Part shown: in pieces, positions 42,513 through 50,903 of the stretch | How the letters are laid out: every line of letters begins with the position of its first letter | How positions within the stretch are numbered: position 1 is the stretch's first letter | Source of the DNA: an uncultured Collinsella sp. | GTDB lineage: Bacteria; Actinomycetota; Coriobacteriia; Coriobacteriales; Coriobacteriaceae | Length of the DNA stretch: 64,000 nt | Assembly (NCBI GenBank): GCA_958352845.1 | Contig: CATWQC010000010.1 | Span: forward strand, 1 to 64,000 | Direction: 5' to 3' | The notes under the pieces: generated by a model | What the model was told of the DNA's origin: nothing | The model's database searches: none | The model's input: only the letters and a program-made list of their open reading frames with translations | Translations under genes and position numbers: made by a program

Positions 42513-43853
42513 ATGCTTACTACCAAAGAAGCCGCCGAGCTGCTCGGCATCACTCCGCGCAGGGTGCAGGAGCTCATAAAAAACGGAGCACTTGAGGCCC
42601 GCAAGGCTTCTGGTGTATGGCTCATCGACAAAGACAGCGTCGACACGCGACTCCGCTCTGTGACCAAAACGGGGGGACGTCCCCGCCGCGGCCACGGTAA
42701 GAACGAGATCGCGTTCACCCTCATGAACCGCACGTACGAAGTCGCTCAGCTGGTCTACAGCACATCGCGAAAAGACTTTACCCACATCGGTGCCGACATC
42801 GATTACGCCCACGCCCCTATTGGAGTATTTGGCCCTAATAGCCCCATATCGCTCGACTCCTTCCGCATCTGGTGGCGCGGCCGCGGTATCCCACTCGCAC
42901 GCATTGGGCTTGCCTCCCTGCTTGCAGAAGCCGCAGTCGATGTTCCCGATGAACTCGTACAGCGAAATCTTGGCCTCTCCTTATCCGACCAGTATTGGAT
43001 TAGGCCCCAAGGTTCCGGTCTCACCTGGGAGGATATCAACTTCTTCAATAACGCCTTTGATGACGTCTCACTGTCCATTGCACCCTTTGCCCCAGAGGGA
43101 AAAGCGGCTGCTGCAAAGCCCGATAACACCTCGGACGGCAATCTTCAAAAGTACTGGACGTGCGAGGGCGAACGTCGAATTCTGCATAAGGCAGGAGCGC
43201 ACCTGGACCAGGAACCTTATAACGAGCTGGTGGCGACCGCGCTCCACCGTCGCATCCTAAACGCCTGCGATTATGTGCCTTACTCGCTCGAGGGCACGGG
43301 CACTTCCGCCCTGAGCACATGCGATGTCTTCTTAACTGATGAAGAAGAGTATGTCCCTGCGTTCTATGTAAACCAGCACGCAAACGCAGATGAACGGCTA
43401 ACCGACTACGAGCGATATGTAGCAAACTGCGAGGAGCTCGGGGTGACAGGCGTCAAGGATGCCCTTGACCGCATGATCGTATGTGACGACATCATTGCCA
43501 ACTACGATCGTCATTGGCGCAACTTCGGCCTCGTGCGAAACGTAAACACGCAAGCTTGCAGACCTGCCCCCATCTTCGATTCGGGCTCATCGCTCTGGTG
43601 CAACATATCACTAGAGGAGCTTGGGGCGGGAGAGCACAGTTTTACCAGCGCACAATTTCATTCAAGCCCCGCCAAACAAATGTTGCTCGTCGAGGACATG
43701 GGCTGGTTTGACGGCGACAAACTCGAAGGCTTCGTTGACGAGGCAATCGAGATTCTGTCTAAAAACGATGCCCTAGCAGCGAGACTGCCTTATCTAAAAG
43801 AGGCGCTAACGTGGCGCCTCGAAAGAATGATCGACATCGCTGAATGGAGTTAG
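42513..43853 (+). CDS. HTH (excisionase/MerR-like) fused to a HipA-like kinase domain
   Basis: 446 residues. Residues 1-50 (MLTTKEAAELLGITPRRVQE...SGVWLIDKDSV) are a helix-turn-helix of the excisionase type, followed by a basic linker (GGRPRRGHGK). The C-terminal part has HipA-kinase-like features: a Lys in ERRILHKAG, the catalytic-loop sequence DDIIANYDRHWRNFGLVR, and PIFDSGSSLW, resembling N-x-DRH and DxGxS. The N-terminal HipA subdomain is replaced. The ATG at 42513 follows GAAGGG. It stands alone with its operator, so one chain may act as both toxin and DNA-binding repressor. Function is inferred. Confidence 0.7.
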   Translation: MLTTKEAAELLGITPRRVQELIKNGALEARKASGVWLIDKDSVDTRLRSVTKTGGRPRRGHGKNEIAFTLMNRTYEVAQLVYSTSRKDFTHIGADIDYAHAPIGVFGPNSPISLDSFRIWWRGRGIPLARIGLASLLAEAAVDVPDELVQRNLGLSLSDQYWIRPQGSGLTWEDINFFNNAFDDVSLSIAPFAPEGKAAAAKPDNTSDGNLQKYWTCEGERRILHKAGAHLDQEPYNELVATALHRRILNACDYVPYSLEGTGTSALSTCDVFLTDEEEYVPAFYVNQHANADERLTDYERYVANCEELGVTGVKDALDRMIVCDDIIANYDRHWRNFGLVRNVNTQACRPAPIFDSGSSLWCNISLEELGAGEHSFTSAQFHSSPAKQMLLVEDMGWFDGDKLEGFVDEAIEILSKNDALAARLPYLKEALTWRLERMIDIAEWS

Positions 43854-43880
43854 CGAGGCAGCATTGCCCCGCCAACTCCC

Positions 43881-44558
43881 CTACCTCCCGCGAAGGGCCT
43901 TGAGCTTGGCCAGGGCATCGGGGCTCAGGCGGCTGCCCAGGGTCATCTTGATCTGCGGAGCTTCCTCTGCCTCGTGAACGTCGTTATCGATCTGCTTGAT
44001 CTCGTCCACCAGCATACGGCTCGAGATGCGCGTAACACCCTTGCCCATGACGACGGCCTGGATCGTGCCGTCGCTCGACACCACGGAGCACGCGCGGCCT
44101 TCCTCGCGTGCCTCGATGCAGAGCTTCTGCACCACGGTATCGGCCGAGACGCCCGTCGGCGAAAACTCGATGCGCACGCCACGGGCCGGCAGGTTGGGGC
44201 GCTCGCTGGAGATATTGCCCGCACCGTCAAACACGATTACGGCCTCGTAGCGGCCCTGGGCAAACGCGGCAACGTCGTTGATGAGGGCGGTGCGCGCCAT
44301 ATCGTGAACGTCGCTGGAGTATGGATCGTCGGAATGGTCGTAGACGAGCTTTTCGTAGCGCGGCGTGCAGTGGATCACGTTGTAGCCGTCGACCACCAGC
44401 AGCTCGGGCTTATTGGAGTGCACCGTCGAGACCGGATCGGCGATGGCCTGCGCAAACGCATTGCCGCCCACGCCATAGGTCGCGGCCGAAACAATCGGCT
44501 TGGCCGAGCCCTCGCCAAAGCGCTTGGCCTTGGACTTAGCGCGGTTCTTCTTGGACAT
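43881..44558 (-). CDS. NYN-domain (YacP/Rae1-like) ribonuclease
   Basis: 225 residues. After a basic N-terminus (MSKKNRAKSKAKRFG) comes the PIN/NYN fold: ELLVVDGYNVIHC with the catalytic Asp, VIVFDGAGN and VVSSDGTIQ. The Bacillus relative cuts mRNA on the ribosome. It ends SPDALAKLKALRGR. The gene starts three bases after rlmB ends, in the rlmB-yacP order seen in many Gram-positives. Confidence 0.85.
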   Translation of the reverse strand: MSKKNRAKSKAKRFGEGSAKPIVSAATYGVGGNAFAQAIADPVSTVHSNKPELLVVDGYNVIHCTPRYEKLVYDHSDDPYSSDVHDMARTALINDVAAFAQGRYEAVIVFDGAGNISSERPNLPARGVRIEFSPTGVSADTVVQKLCIEAREEGRACSVVSSDGTIQAVVMGKGVTRISSRMLVDEIKQIDNDVHEAEEAPQIKMTLGSRLSPDALAKLKALRGR

Positions 44559-44561
44559 GCG

Positions 44562-45476
44562 CTACTCCTCCCCCATGAGCTCGCCGGCATTGCGGCGCAG
44601 CCACTCAAAGCACAGCGCGGTGGTCGCCTGGGCAACGTTGAGGCTCTCGGTCATGCCACGCTGGGGAAGCTTGGTCAAAAAGTCGCAATTCTCGAGCACC
44701 AGTCGCGAGATGCCGTCGCCCTCGGAGCCCATGACGAGTGCCACGCGGCCCTCGAAGGGAGCATCCCAACAGCTGCCCTCGGCGTGCTCGGAAGCACCGC
44801 CCACCCAAAAGCCGGCAGCCTTGAGGTCATCGAGCGCACGGGCGATATTGGGCACCTGCGCGATGGGCAGGTGCATGACGGCGCCGGCAGAAGTCTTGTA
44901 GCTGCCGACGGTCACACCGGCGGCGCGCTTGTTGGCAATGATGACGCCCGCCGCGCCCACAACCTCGGCAGAGCGCACGATTGCACCAAAGTTGCCATCG
45001 TCGGTCACATGGTCGAGCACGATGACGAGCGCCGGACCGTCGCCCGCGCGGTCAAGGATGTCGGCGACATCGGCGTAAGGGAAGTTACCAACCTCGAGCG
45101 CAATGCCCTGGTGAGCGCCATGGCTCGACAGTGCATCGAGCTGCGCGCGCGGCACATACTTAATGCGGACACCCGCGGCGTTGAGGTCGTCGACCAGGCG
45201 CGACAAGGCGGCATCGCGCTCCCCGCCCTCGGCAATGAGCGCGCACTTGATGGGAAAACCAGTGCGTAGCGCCTCGGCGGCAGCACGGCGACCTTCGATA
45301 AACTCGCCTTTGGGGACCTGAACGTTGTCGCGGTTGCGATCGCGCTGCGGACGTGCGGCCTGGGTACGATCGCGCTGGCCCTTGGGAGCGGCAGCGCGGT
45401 CGTTGCGGCGAATCGGACGCGAGCCAGAAGCGGCCTGCTTGCCACCACGAGGCGCACGCTTGCGATTGTCGGCCAT
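44562..45476 (-). CDS. rlmB: 23S rRNA 2'-O-methyltransferase, SpoU/TrmH family (RlmB-like)
   Basis: 304 residues. A disordered Arg/Lys-rich N-terminus (about 1-55), an L30e-like substrate-binding domain (EFIEGRRAAAEALRTG) and the SPOUT knot: DDGNFGAIVRSAEVVGA, VMGSEGDGISRLVLENCDF and MTESLNVAQATTALCFEWLR. RlmB methylates G2251; other TrmH-like targets are possible. GGAGG lies upstream of the ATG. Confidence 0.88.
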   Translation of the reverse strand: MADNRKRAPRGGKQAASGSRPIRRNDRAAAPKGQRDRTQAARPQRDRNRDNVQVPKGEFIEGRRAAAEALRTGFPIKCALIAEGGERDAALSRLVDDLNAAGVRIKYVPRAQLDALSSHGAHQGIALEVGNFPYADVADILDRAGDGPALVIVLDHVTDDGNFGAIVRSAEVVGAAGVIIANKRAAGVTVGSYKTSAGAVMHLPIAQVPNIARALDDLKAAGFWVGGASEHAEGSCWDAPFEGRVALVMGSEGDGISRLVLENCDFLTKLPQRGMTESLNVAQATTALCFEWLRRNAGELMGEE

Positions 45477-45619
45477 AGGACGGCCTCCTTAAATAGATAA
45501 CGAACAAGAATCGACCGTCCGAGCCACGGCACTTTGCCTTTCAATCGTCGGGCATGACCACCAGGTCTACGCCCTCCTCTTTCAAGGCAATCTGCCGCAC
45601 CTCGAACGGTCGACAAATA

Positions 45620-47086
45620 CTAGAGGCTCTTAATACGAGTACCCGCGGCCGTATCCTCAATGGTGAGGCCCAGGTCCTTGAGCTGATCGCGGATGGCATC
45701 TGCCAGATCCCAGTTCTTGGCGGCACGGGCCTCGGCACGGGCCTCGAGAATCTTGGCAGCGGCCTCGTCCACGTCGTCGCCCGTGTAGGCAACCAGACCG
45801 GCGGCAACGCCCAGCAGACCCAGCGGCAGCTCGACCTTGGGCTCGGGGAGCTCAACGCCAAGCGTATCGAGCAGCTCGGCCAGCGTGTCGGCGGCGGCAA
45901 GCGCGGCAGCCTTGTCGGCAGCGTCGCCCGCCTGCTCCAAATACTGGTTGCACTCGGTCACAAAGCCAAAGACGGCACCCATGGCACCAGCGGTGTTAAA
46001 GTCGTCGTCCATGCACTCCTTAAAGGTGGCACGAGTCTCGGCGGCCTTGGCGGCAAACGCCTCGGATGCTGCCTCATCGGCATCGGTCGTCGCATGGTTC
46101 GCGGCCCAGCGCAGATTCTCGACCGTACCGGCGATACGCGTGAGCGAGTTCTCGGCACCCTCCAGGCGCTCCCAGGAGAAGTCGAGCGGCGAGCGATAGC
46201 TCGTCTGCAGCATCAACAGGCGCAGGGCCGCGGCAGAGTGCTGCTCGAGCACCTCGGCCAGCGTAAAGAAGTTTCCGAGCGACTTGGACATCTTCTCGCC
46301 GTCGACCAGCAGCATGCCCGTGTGCATCCAGGTGTTGGAGAAACCCTGGTGCCAGGCGCAGGTGGCTTGGGCGCACTCGTTCTCGTGATGCGGGAAGGCA
46401 AGGTCGGAGCCGCCGCCGTGAATATCGATCGGAGTGCCCAGGTAGCGGTGCACCATGGCGGCGCACTCAGTGTGCCAACCGGGACGGCCCTCGCCCCAGG
46501 GGCTCGGCCAGCTGGGCTCGCCGGGCTTGGCGGCCTTCCACAGGGCAAAGTCGAGCGGGTCGTTCTTGTCCTCGTTCTCCTCGATACGCGCACCAACCAT
46601 AAGGTCATCGATGTTGCGGCCCGAGACCTGGCCATAGTTGGGATCGCTGCGCACGGCAAAGTACACGTCGCCGTTATCGGCGGCGTAAGCATGGCCCTGC
46701 TCGATGAGCGTCTTGATCATGGCGATCATGGGGCCGATCTCCTTGGTGGCGCGGGGGCGCACATCGGGATCGAGCACGTTGGCGGCGCGCATGACGCCGA
46801 TGAACTTGTCGGAGAACTCCGTCGCGACCTCGGCGGCCGTACGGCCCTGCTCGTTGGCGCGCTTGATGATCTTGTCGTCGACATCGGTGAGGTTCTGGGC
46901 GAACGTGACCTCGTAGCCGCTCGCGATGAGCCAGCGGCGAATCACGTCAAAGCTGATGAACGTGCGGGCGTTGCCGATGTGGATGTTGTCGTAGACCGTG
47001 GGGCCGCACACGTACATGCGGACCTTGCCGGACTCGATGGGCTGGAACTCTTCCTTTTTATGGGTAGCGCTATTGTAGATACGCAT
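45620..47086 (-). CDS. cysS: Cysteinyl-tRNA synthetase
   Basis: 488 residues. Class I core with MYVCGPTVYDNIHIGNARTF (zinc Cys and the HIGN form of HIGH), GWHTECAAM and the KMSKS signature GEKMSKSLGNFF, followed by a helical anticodon domain (DALS-like). It charges tRNA-Cys. It follows ispF by three bases; the 143-bp gap to rlmB shows no clear site. Confidence 0.96.
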   Translation of the reverse strand: MRIYNSATHKKEEFQPIESGKVRMYVCGPTVYDNIHIGNARTFISFDVIRRWLIASGYEVTFAQNLTDVDDKIIKRANEQGRTAAEVATEFSDKFIGVMRAANVLDPDVRPRATKEIGPMIAMIKTLIEQGHAYAADNGDVYFAVRSDPNYGQVSGRNIDDLMVGARIEENEDKNDPLDFALWKAAKPGEPSWPSPWGEGRPGWHTECAAMVHRYLGTPIDIHGGGSDLAFPHHENECAQATCAWHQGFSNTWMHTGMLLVDGEKMSKSLGNFFTLAEVLEQHSAAALRLLMLQTSYRSPLDFSWERLEGAENSLTRIAGTVENLRWAANHATTDADEAASEAFAAKAAETRATFKECMDDDFNTAGAMGAVFGFVTECNQYLEQAGDAADKAAALAAADTLAELLDTLGVELPEPKVELPLGLLGVAAGLVAYTGDDVDEAAAKILEARAEARAAKNWDLADAIRDQLKDLGLTIEDTAAGTRIKSL

Positions 47087-47089
47087 TCG

Positions 47090-47584
47090 TTACTCCTTAA
47101 CGGTTTTCTGTAGCAGGCAGACGGCCCAGGCGCCGATTCCCTCGCCCCGGCCTTCCCAACCGAGCTTTTCGGTCGTAGTGGCGGCGACGCCCACGTTTTC
47201 GACGTCAACGCCCAGGGCATGGGCAAGGTTGGCGCGCATGGCATCGCGGTGCGGGGTGATCTTGGGTTGCTGACAGGCAATGGTGCAATCGGCATCGACA
47301 AACTCGAAGCCCAGCTCGCGCGCATAGTCCATCACGCGAGCGAGCAGCACCATCGAATCGGCACCCTCATAGGCGGGGTCGGTATCGGGGAATAGCTTGC
47401 CGATGTCTCCCCCGCGGCAGGCGCCCAGAATAGCGTCGGCCAAGGCGTGCGCGAGCACATCGGCATCCGAGTGGCCCAGCAGGCCGCGCTCGTAGGGAAT
47501 GTCGACACCGCCGATGATACATCGACGCCCCTCCACCAGACGGTGAACGTCGTAGCCATGGCCAATGCGCAGGTTACTGAACAT
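47090..47584 (-). CDS. ispF: 2-C-methyl-D-erythritol 2,4-cyclodiphosphate synthase
   Basis: 164 residues starting MFSNLRIGHGYDVHRLVEG. D-x-H metal ligands, GLLGHSDADVLAHALADAILG and KLFPDTDPAYEGADS are intact. It catalyses the fifth step of the non-mevalonate (MEP) isoprenoid pathway. The ATG at 47584 follows AGAGGA and overlaps the end of ispD by 11 bp. Confidence 0.96.
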   Translation of the reverse strand: MFSNLRIGHGYDVHRLVEGRRCIIGGVDIPYERGLLGHSDADVLAHALADAILGACRGGDIGKLFPDTDPAYEGADSMVLLARVMDYARELGFEFVDADCTIACQQPKITPHRDAMRANLAHALGVDVENVGVAATTTEKLGWEGRGEGIGAWAVCLLQKTVKE

Positions 47585-48302
47585 GGGGAAGGTCCTCTCC
47601 CTCGGCCATGCGGCCAAGCAGAATCGCGGTTACGGGACGCAGGTCCTCGGGCACCGTCACCTTAAGGTTATCGCGCGGGCTCTGGACGCAGCGGACGCGC
47701 CCACCCATGCGCTCGACCAGCGACGAATCATCGGTGCCGATAAAGCCCTCAGCAATGGCTGCAGCGTGGGCGCGCTTCATAGCATCGACGCTAAAGATCT
47801 GCGGCGTCTGCGCTGCCCAGTAGAGCTCACGCGGCGGCGTCTCGACGATGTTGTCGCCATCGACGATCTTGAGCGTGTCGATCGCGGGCTGACCACACAC
47901 GACACCGTCGAGAGCACGGTCGCTCACGAGCACGTCGATAGCGTGGTCGATGGCCTCGGTCGTAATGAGCGGACGAGCGCCATCGTGAATGGCGACGTAT
48001 TCAAAGCCCGCCGGAACCGCATGCACGCCGGCACGGGTGGAATCCTGACGGGTATCGCCGGCATCGGCAAAGCTGATGGGCGTGTCATAGTCAAACGGGT
48101 CGATGGCCAGGCGGCACATCTCGGCACGACGCTCGGCAGGACAAACCACGACGATGTGGCCAACCTTATCGCTACGGTCAAATGCGCGGATGGACCAGCT
48201 CATAAGCGGACGGCCCGCTACATTGACGAGCTGCTTGCCACCGGGGTTACCAAAGCGCTGACCGCTGCCACCGGCAACGACCACGGCGCATACGGGCGCC
48301 AT
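47574..48302 (-). CDS. ispD: 2-C-methyl-D-erythritol 4-phosphate cytidylyltransferase
   Basis: 242 residues. The nucleotidyltransferase P-loop region VVVAGGSGQRFGNPGGKQLV, the conserved VAIHDGARPLIT and the C-terminal VERMGGRVRCVQSPRDNLKVT segment identify it. Third step of the MEP pathway. Its ATG overlaps the disA stop by one base, and it overlaps ispF downstream. Confidence 0.95.
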   Translation of the reverse strand: MAPVCAVVVAGGSGQRFGNPGGKQLVNVAGRPLMSWSIRAFDRSDKVGHIVVVCPAERRAEMCRLAIDPFDYDTPISFADAGDTRQDSTRAGVHAVPAGFEYVAIHDGARPLITTEAIDHAIDVLVSDRALDGVVCGQPAIDTLKIVDGDNIVETPPRELYWAAQTPQIFSVDAMKRAHAAAIAEGFIGTDDSSLVERMGGRVRCVQSPRDNLKVTVPEDLRPVTAILLGRMAEGEDLPHVQ

Positions 48303-49369
48303 TATGCGTTCCCCTGTTTGGTGCCCTTCATGCGGTACAGGGAGTCCGCAAGAATGGCAGGGTTGTTGACGCCAAAGTCGCCCAGACGCTCCGGATCCTC
48401 GCTGATGTCGTCCATGAGCTCCTGCAGCGAGCCGTACTCGTCGACAATCTTCTCGGCCACGCCGTCGCGCACGACGGACACGCGCGAAAGCGTGCGCAGG
48501 CCCAGCGGCGTCATGACGGAATCCTCGTCCAGGTCGTCATAACCCAGAACTGCCGCCACATGCTGTGGGTCGGACAGGTCCTTGGGCGTCATACGGGCAA
48601 GCTCGGCGCGAATCTTCTCGGCGTTGGCCTCAGAGGAATCGCTTGCGTAGTCGCGGATCATCAAGTCGTACTCGGTATCCATGCTGGAGCCGGCGAGCTG
48701 CTCGAGCTGCATCTGCACGAGCTTGCCCTGGTTGCCCAGCTTGACAATGCAATCCTTAAGCTCAGTCTTTGCCTGCTGCATGATCTCGAAGCTCGAGAAA
48801 ATGCCGGTGATGTCGGCGAGCGTAACGTAGTCATCGAGCTCGAGGGCCGTCAGACGCAGCAGGGAGCGGTCGAGCGACTGACGGGTGGTCTGGAGCGTGG
48901 CGACGAGCTGGTTGACCGAGCTCATGATGGTGGTGACAGGCTGGATCTCGTAGCTCTTGCCGTGAACGTACACGTTAACGACGGCGCGACGAGCCGAAAC
49001 CGAGATCACGATGGCGTCGGTGAGCACCGACATGCGAGCGGCAGTACGGTGACGCATGCCCGTCTCACTCGTGGCAAGCGAGGGATCGGGATTGAGGTGG
49101 AAGTTGGCGCGCAGGATCTGGGTGAGGTCGCCATCGATAACGATGGCACCGTCCATCTTGGAAAGCTCGAACAGGCGGTTCGAGGTAAACGAAATGTTGA
49201 GCGGGAAGCCGTCGTTACCGGCAGCGAGCACGTTTTCGGTGTCGCCGACGCAGATAAGGGCACCCAGGTGACCGGCAATGATCATGTCGAGGGCGGTGCG
49301 GATCGGCTGGCCAGGTGCCGTCAGGCGAATGGCCTGTTCCATACGCTTTTGCAGCTCGTTCTTATCCAA
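48302..49369 (-). CDS. disA: DNA integrity scanning diadenylate cyclase
   Basis: 355 residues. The DAC domain (about 1-145) holds DGAIVIDGD and GMRHRTAARMS, the DGA and RHR motifs that bind ATP. A helical spine and a C-terminal HhH region (LGLRTLSRVSVVRDGVAEKIV) follow. It makes c-di-AMP and slows at branched DNA. The start is TTG, seven bases after GGGAG. It leads a tight disA-ispD-ispF-cysS run. Confidence 0.95.
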   Translation of the reverse strand: MDKNELQKRMEQAIRLTAPGQPIRTALDMIIAGHLGALICVGDTENVLAAGNDGFPLNISFTSNRLFELSKMDGAIVIDGDLTQILRANFHLNPDPSLATSETGMRHRTAARMSVLTDAIVISVSARRAVVNVYVHGKSYEIQPVTTIMSSVNQLVATLQTTRQSLDRSLLRLTALELDDYVTLADITGIFSSFEIMQQAKTELKDCIVKLGNQGKLVQMQLEQLAGSSMDTEYDLMIRDYASDSSEANAEKIRAELARMTPKDLSDPQHVAAVLGYDDLDEDSVMTPLGLRTLSRVSVVRDGVAEKIVDEYGSLQELMDDISEDPERLGDFGVNNPAILADSLYRMKGTKQGNA

Positions 49370-49528
49370 GGCATCGCTCCCATCGTATACGCTCCATAAA
49401 CGTCAATAAGTTTCTCACGGTTTGCCCCTGTGACGCCCGCAAAATCCGATGCTTACAGAATGAGCGAACACAGCTGAGAGCCCCAATCCAAATGAGCTGC
49501 TTGTGTGGTAGCATCGGGATTCGCATAA

Positions 49529-49674
49529 ATGAGGGAGTAGTCGCGTGACCGGGTTCGCCTCCGGTGGCGCGGCAAGTCAACACACTGGCCGATGCGGTCT
49601 GGCTTGCCTTAATGAACGAGACTCGTGGCTGTGCGCACAACGCGTACGCCACGGGTCTTTTTTGTTACTCCCCC
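49529..49674 (+). ncRNA. yybP-ykoY (manganese) riboswitch with expression-platform terminator
   Basis: GAGGGAGTAGTCGCGTGACC, GGCAAGTCAACACACTGGC and AATGAACGAGAC match the conserved pieces of this family. The 3' part (about 49618-49663) is a strong hairpin (ACTCGTGGC/GCCACGGGT) followed by TCTTTTTTG. The position immediately before mntP fits Mn2+-controlled export: metal binding should prevent termination. Confidence 0.8.
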
Positions 49675-49716
49675 AAGAGGTACACGCGGGCCCGCCCGCA
49701 GAGAGGGAGCCAGACT

Positions 49717-50301
49717 ATGGGACTCGCAGAGCTTGTGTTGCTCGCTATCGGCCTTTCGATGGACGCCTTTGCCGTATCCATCTGCAAGGGCCTTGGCATG
49801 AAGAAGATCAACCTTAAGGTCGCCGTGGTGCTCGGCCTGTTCTTTGGCGGCTTCCAGGCCGGCATGCCCGTAATCGGATGGGCGCTCGGCAGTCAATTCA
49901 TGAGCATCATCGGACCCATCGACCATTGGATCGCCTTTATCCTTTTGGCCTTTATCGGCGGCAAAATGCTGTGGGAGGCCTTTACCGAAGACGAGGATGA
50001 GGACGAGAGCGACGGCAAGGATGCCGAAAAGATTAACCTGGGTGAGTACCTGATTCTGGCTATCGCCACCTCAATCGACGCCCTGGCCGTGGGCATCTCA
50101 TTTGCTGCGCTCTCGGTTGACATCGTTCCCGCTGTATCGCTTATCGGAGTCACAACGTTTATCTTCTCCGTCGCCGGCGTAGCGATCGGCCACACCTTTG
50201 GCGAGCGCTACGAAAAACCCGCCACCATCGTGGGCGGCGTCGTGCTCATCCTTATTGGGCTTAAGATTTTGCTTGAGCATCTGGGGATTTTGGCGCTGTA
50301 A
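49717..50301 (+). CDS. mntP: Manganese efflux pump MntP
   Basis: 194 residues with six hydrophobic segments. Two internally similar halves each carry the Asp motif: LSMDAFAVSICKGLGMKK and TSIDALAVGISFAAL, with an acidic cytosolic loop (EDEDEDESDGKDAE). It exports Mn2+. The ATG at 49717 follows GGGAG by 7-8 bases; the frame is open back into the riboswitch but that part is not coding. Confidence 0.95.
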   Translation: MGLAELVLLAIGLSMDAFAVSICKGLGMKKINLKVAVVLGLFFGGFQAGMPVIGWALGSQFMSIIGPIDHWIAFILLAFIGGKMLWEAFTEDEDEDESDGKDAEKINLGEYLILAIATSIDALAVGISFAALSVDIVPAVSLIGVTTFIFSVAGVAIGHTFGERYEKPATIVGGVVLILIGLKILLEHLGILAL

Positions 50302-50336
50302 CGCCAAACACAATCGCTCAAAACTCAACGCCAGCA

Positions 50337-50372
50337 CAAGGCCTCATGCAGAGTTTTGCATGAGGCCTTTTC
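50337..50372 (+). terminator. mntP terminator overlapping the hip operator
   Basis: AAGGCCTCATGCA and TGCATGAGGCCTTTT pair around GAGTTT. Its loop side forms the first hip operator site. Confidence 0.8.
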
Positions 50373-50414
50373 ATGCAGACTTTTGCATGTCATACTGATA
50401 TGCAAAAGTCTGCA
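50347..50414 (+). promoter_or_regulatory. Three-site operator of hipBA
   Basis: TGCAGACTTTTGCAT (50374-50388) and its exact reverse complement (50400-50414) are 11 bp apart; a third site TGCAGAGTTTTGCAT lies at 50347-50361. Spacing between sites is 26-27 bp. The right-most site ends 15 bp before the hipB start codon. Confidence 0.75.
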
Positions 50415-50429
50415 CGTTAGGAGATCGCC

Positions 50430-50900
50430 GTGGATATCCTTCCCATCACCACACCGCGCCAAGCTGGCATCTACGTGCGTCAGGCACGCGAGACTCAGGG
50501 TCTCACCCGTGCCGCCCTCGCCAAAAAGGCCGGTGTTTCGGAGCGTCTGCTCGCATCGCTCGAGCTAGGAGACGCCATCGGCATTCGGCTCGACAAGCTG
50601 CTGGCAGTTTTCGGTGCTCTTGGACTGGCGCTCGCCGCTCAAGGGGATATCGACGAATCGAAAAACGAGCAACCAGTCGACGCCCCGCATGCTGATTTGC
50701 AACCTCGTAGTACCCCCAGGCGCCATCACGCTCAACGTTTTCACCATCGCAACCGTCGCAGCGCAGCCATTCCGGCTCTCGCAGATGTCCCCTTTACGTC
50801 CGAGCTCTACGACAGGGCCTTCGCCGATTTCGCCATGTCCAATCTCGGAGTCTCGATTGCCGCAAACGCATCTAACCAAACCAAGCCCGAAGGGAAATAG
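50430..50900 (+). CDS. hipB: HipB-like antitoxin/repressor
   Basis: 156 residues. An N-terminal XRE helix-turn-helix (about 10-75: GIYVRQARETQGLTRAALAKKAGVSERLLASLELG) is followed by an unusual His/Arg-rich linker and a C-terminal tail ending TKPEGK, longer than the roughly 90 residues of E. coli HipB. GTG start after AGGAG. Three bases separate it from hipA. It should bind the three sites upstream and neutralise HipA. Confidence 0.8.
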   Translation: MDILPITTPRQAGIYVRQARETQGLTRAALAKKAGVSERLLASLELGDAIGIRLDKLLAVFGALGLALAAQGDIDESKNEQPVDAPHADLQPRSTPRRHHAQRFHHRNRRSAAIPALADVPFTSELYDRAFADFAMSNLGVSIAANASNQTKPEGK

Positions 50901-50903
50901 CCA

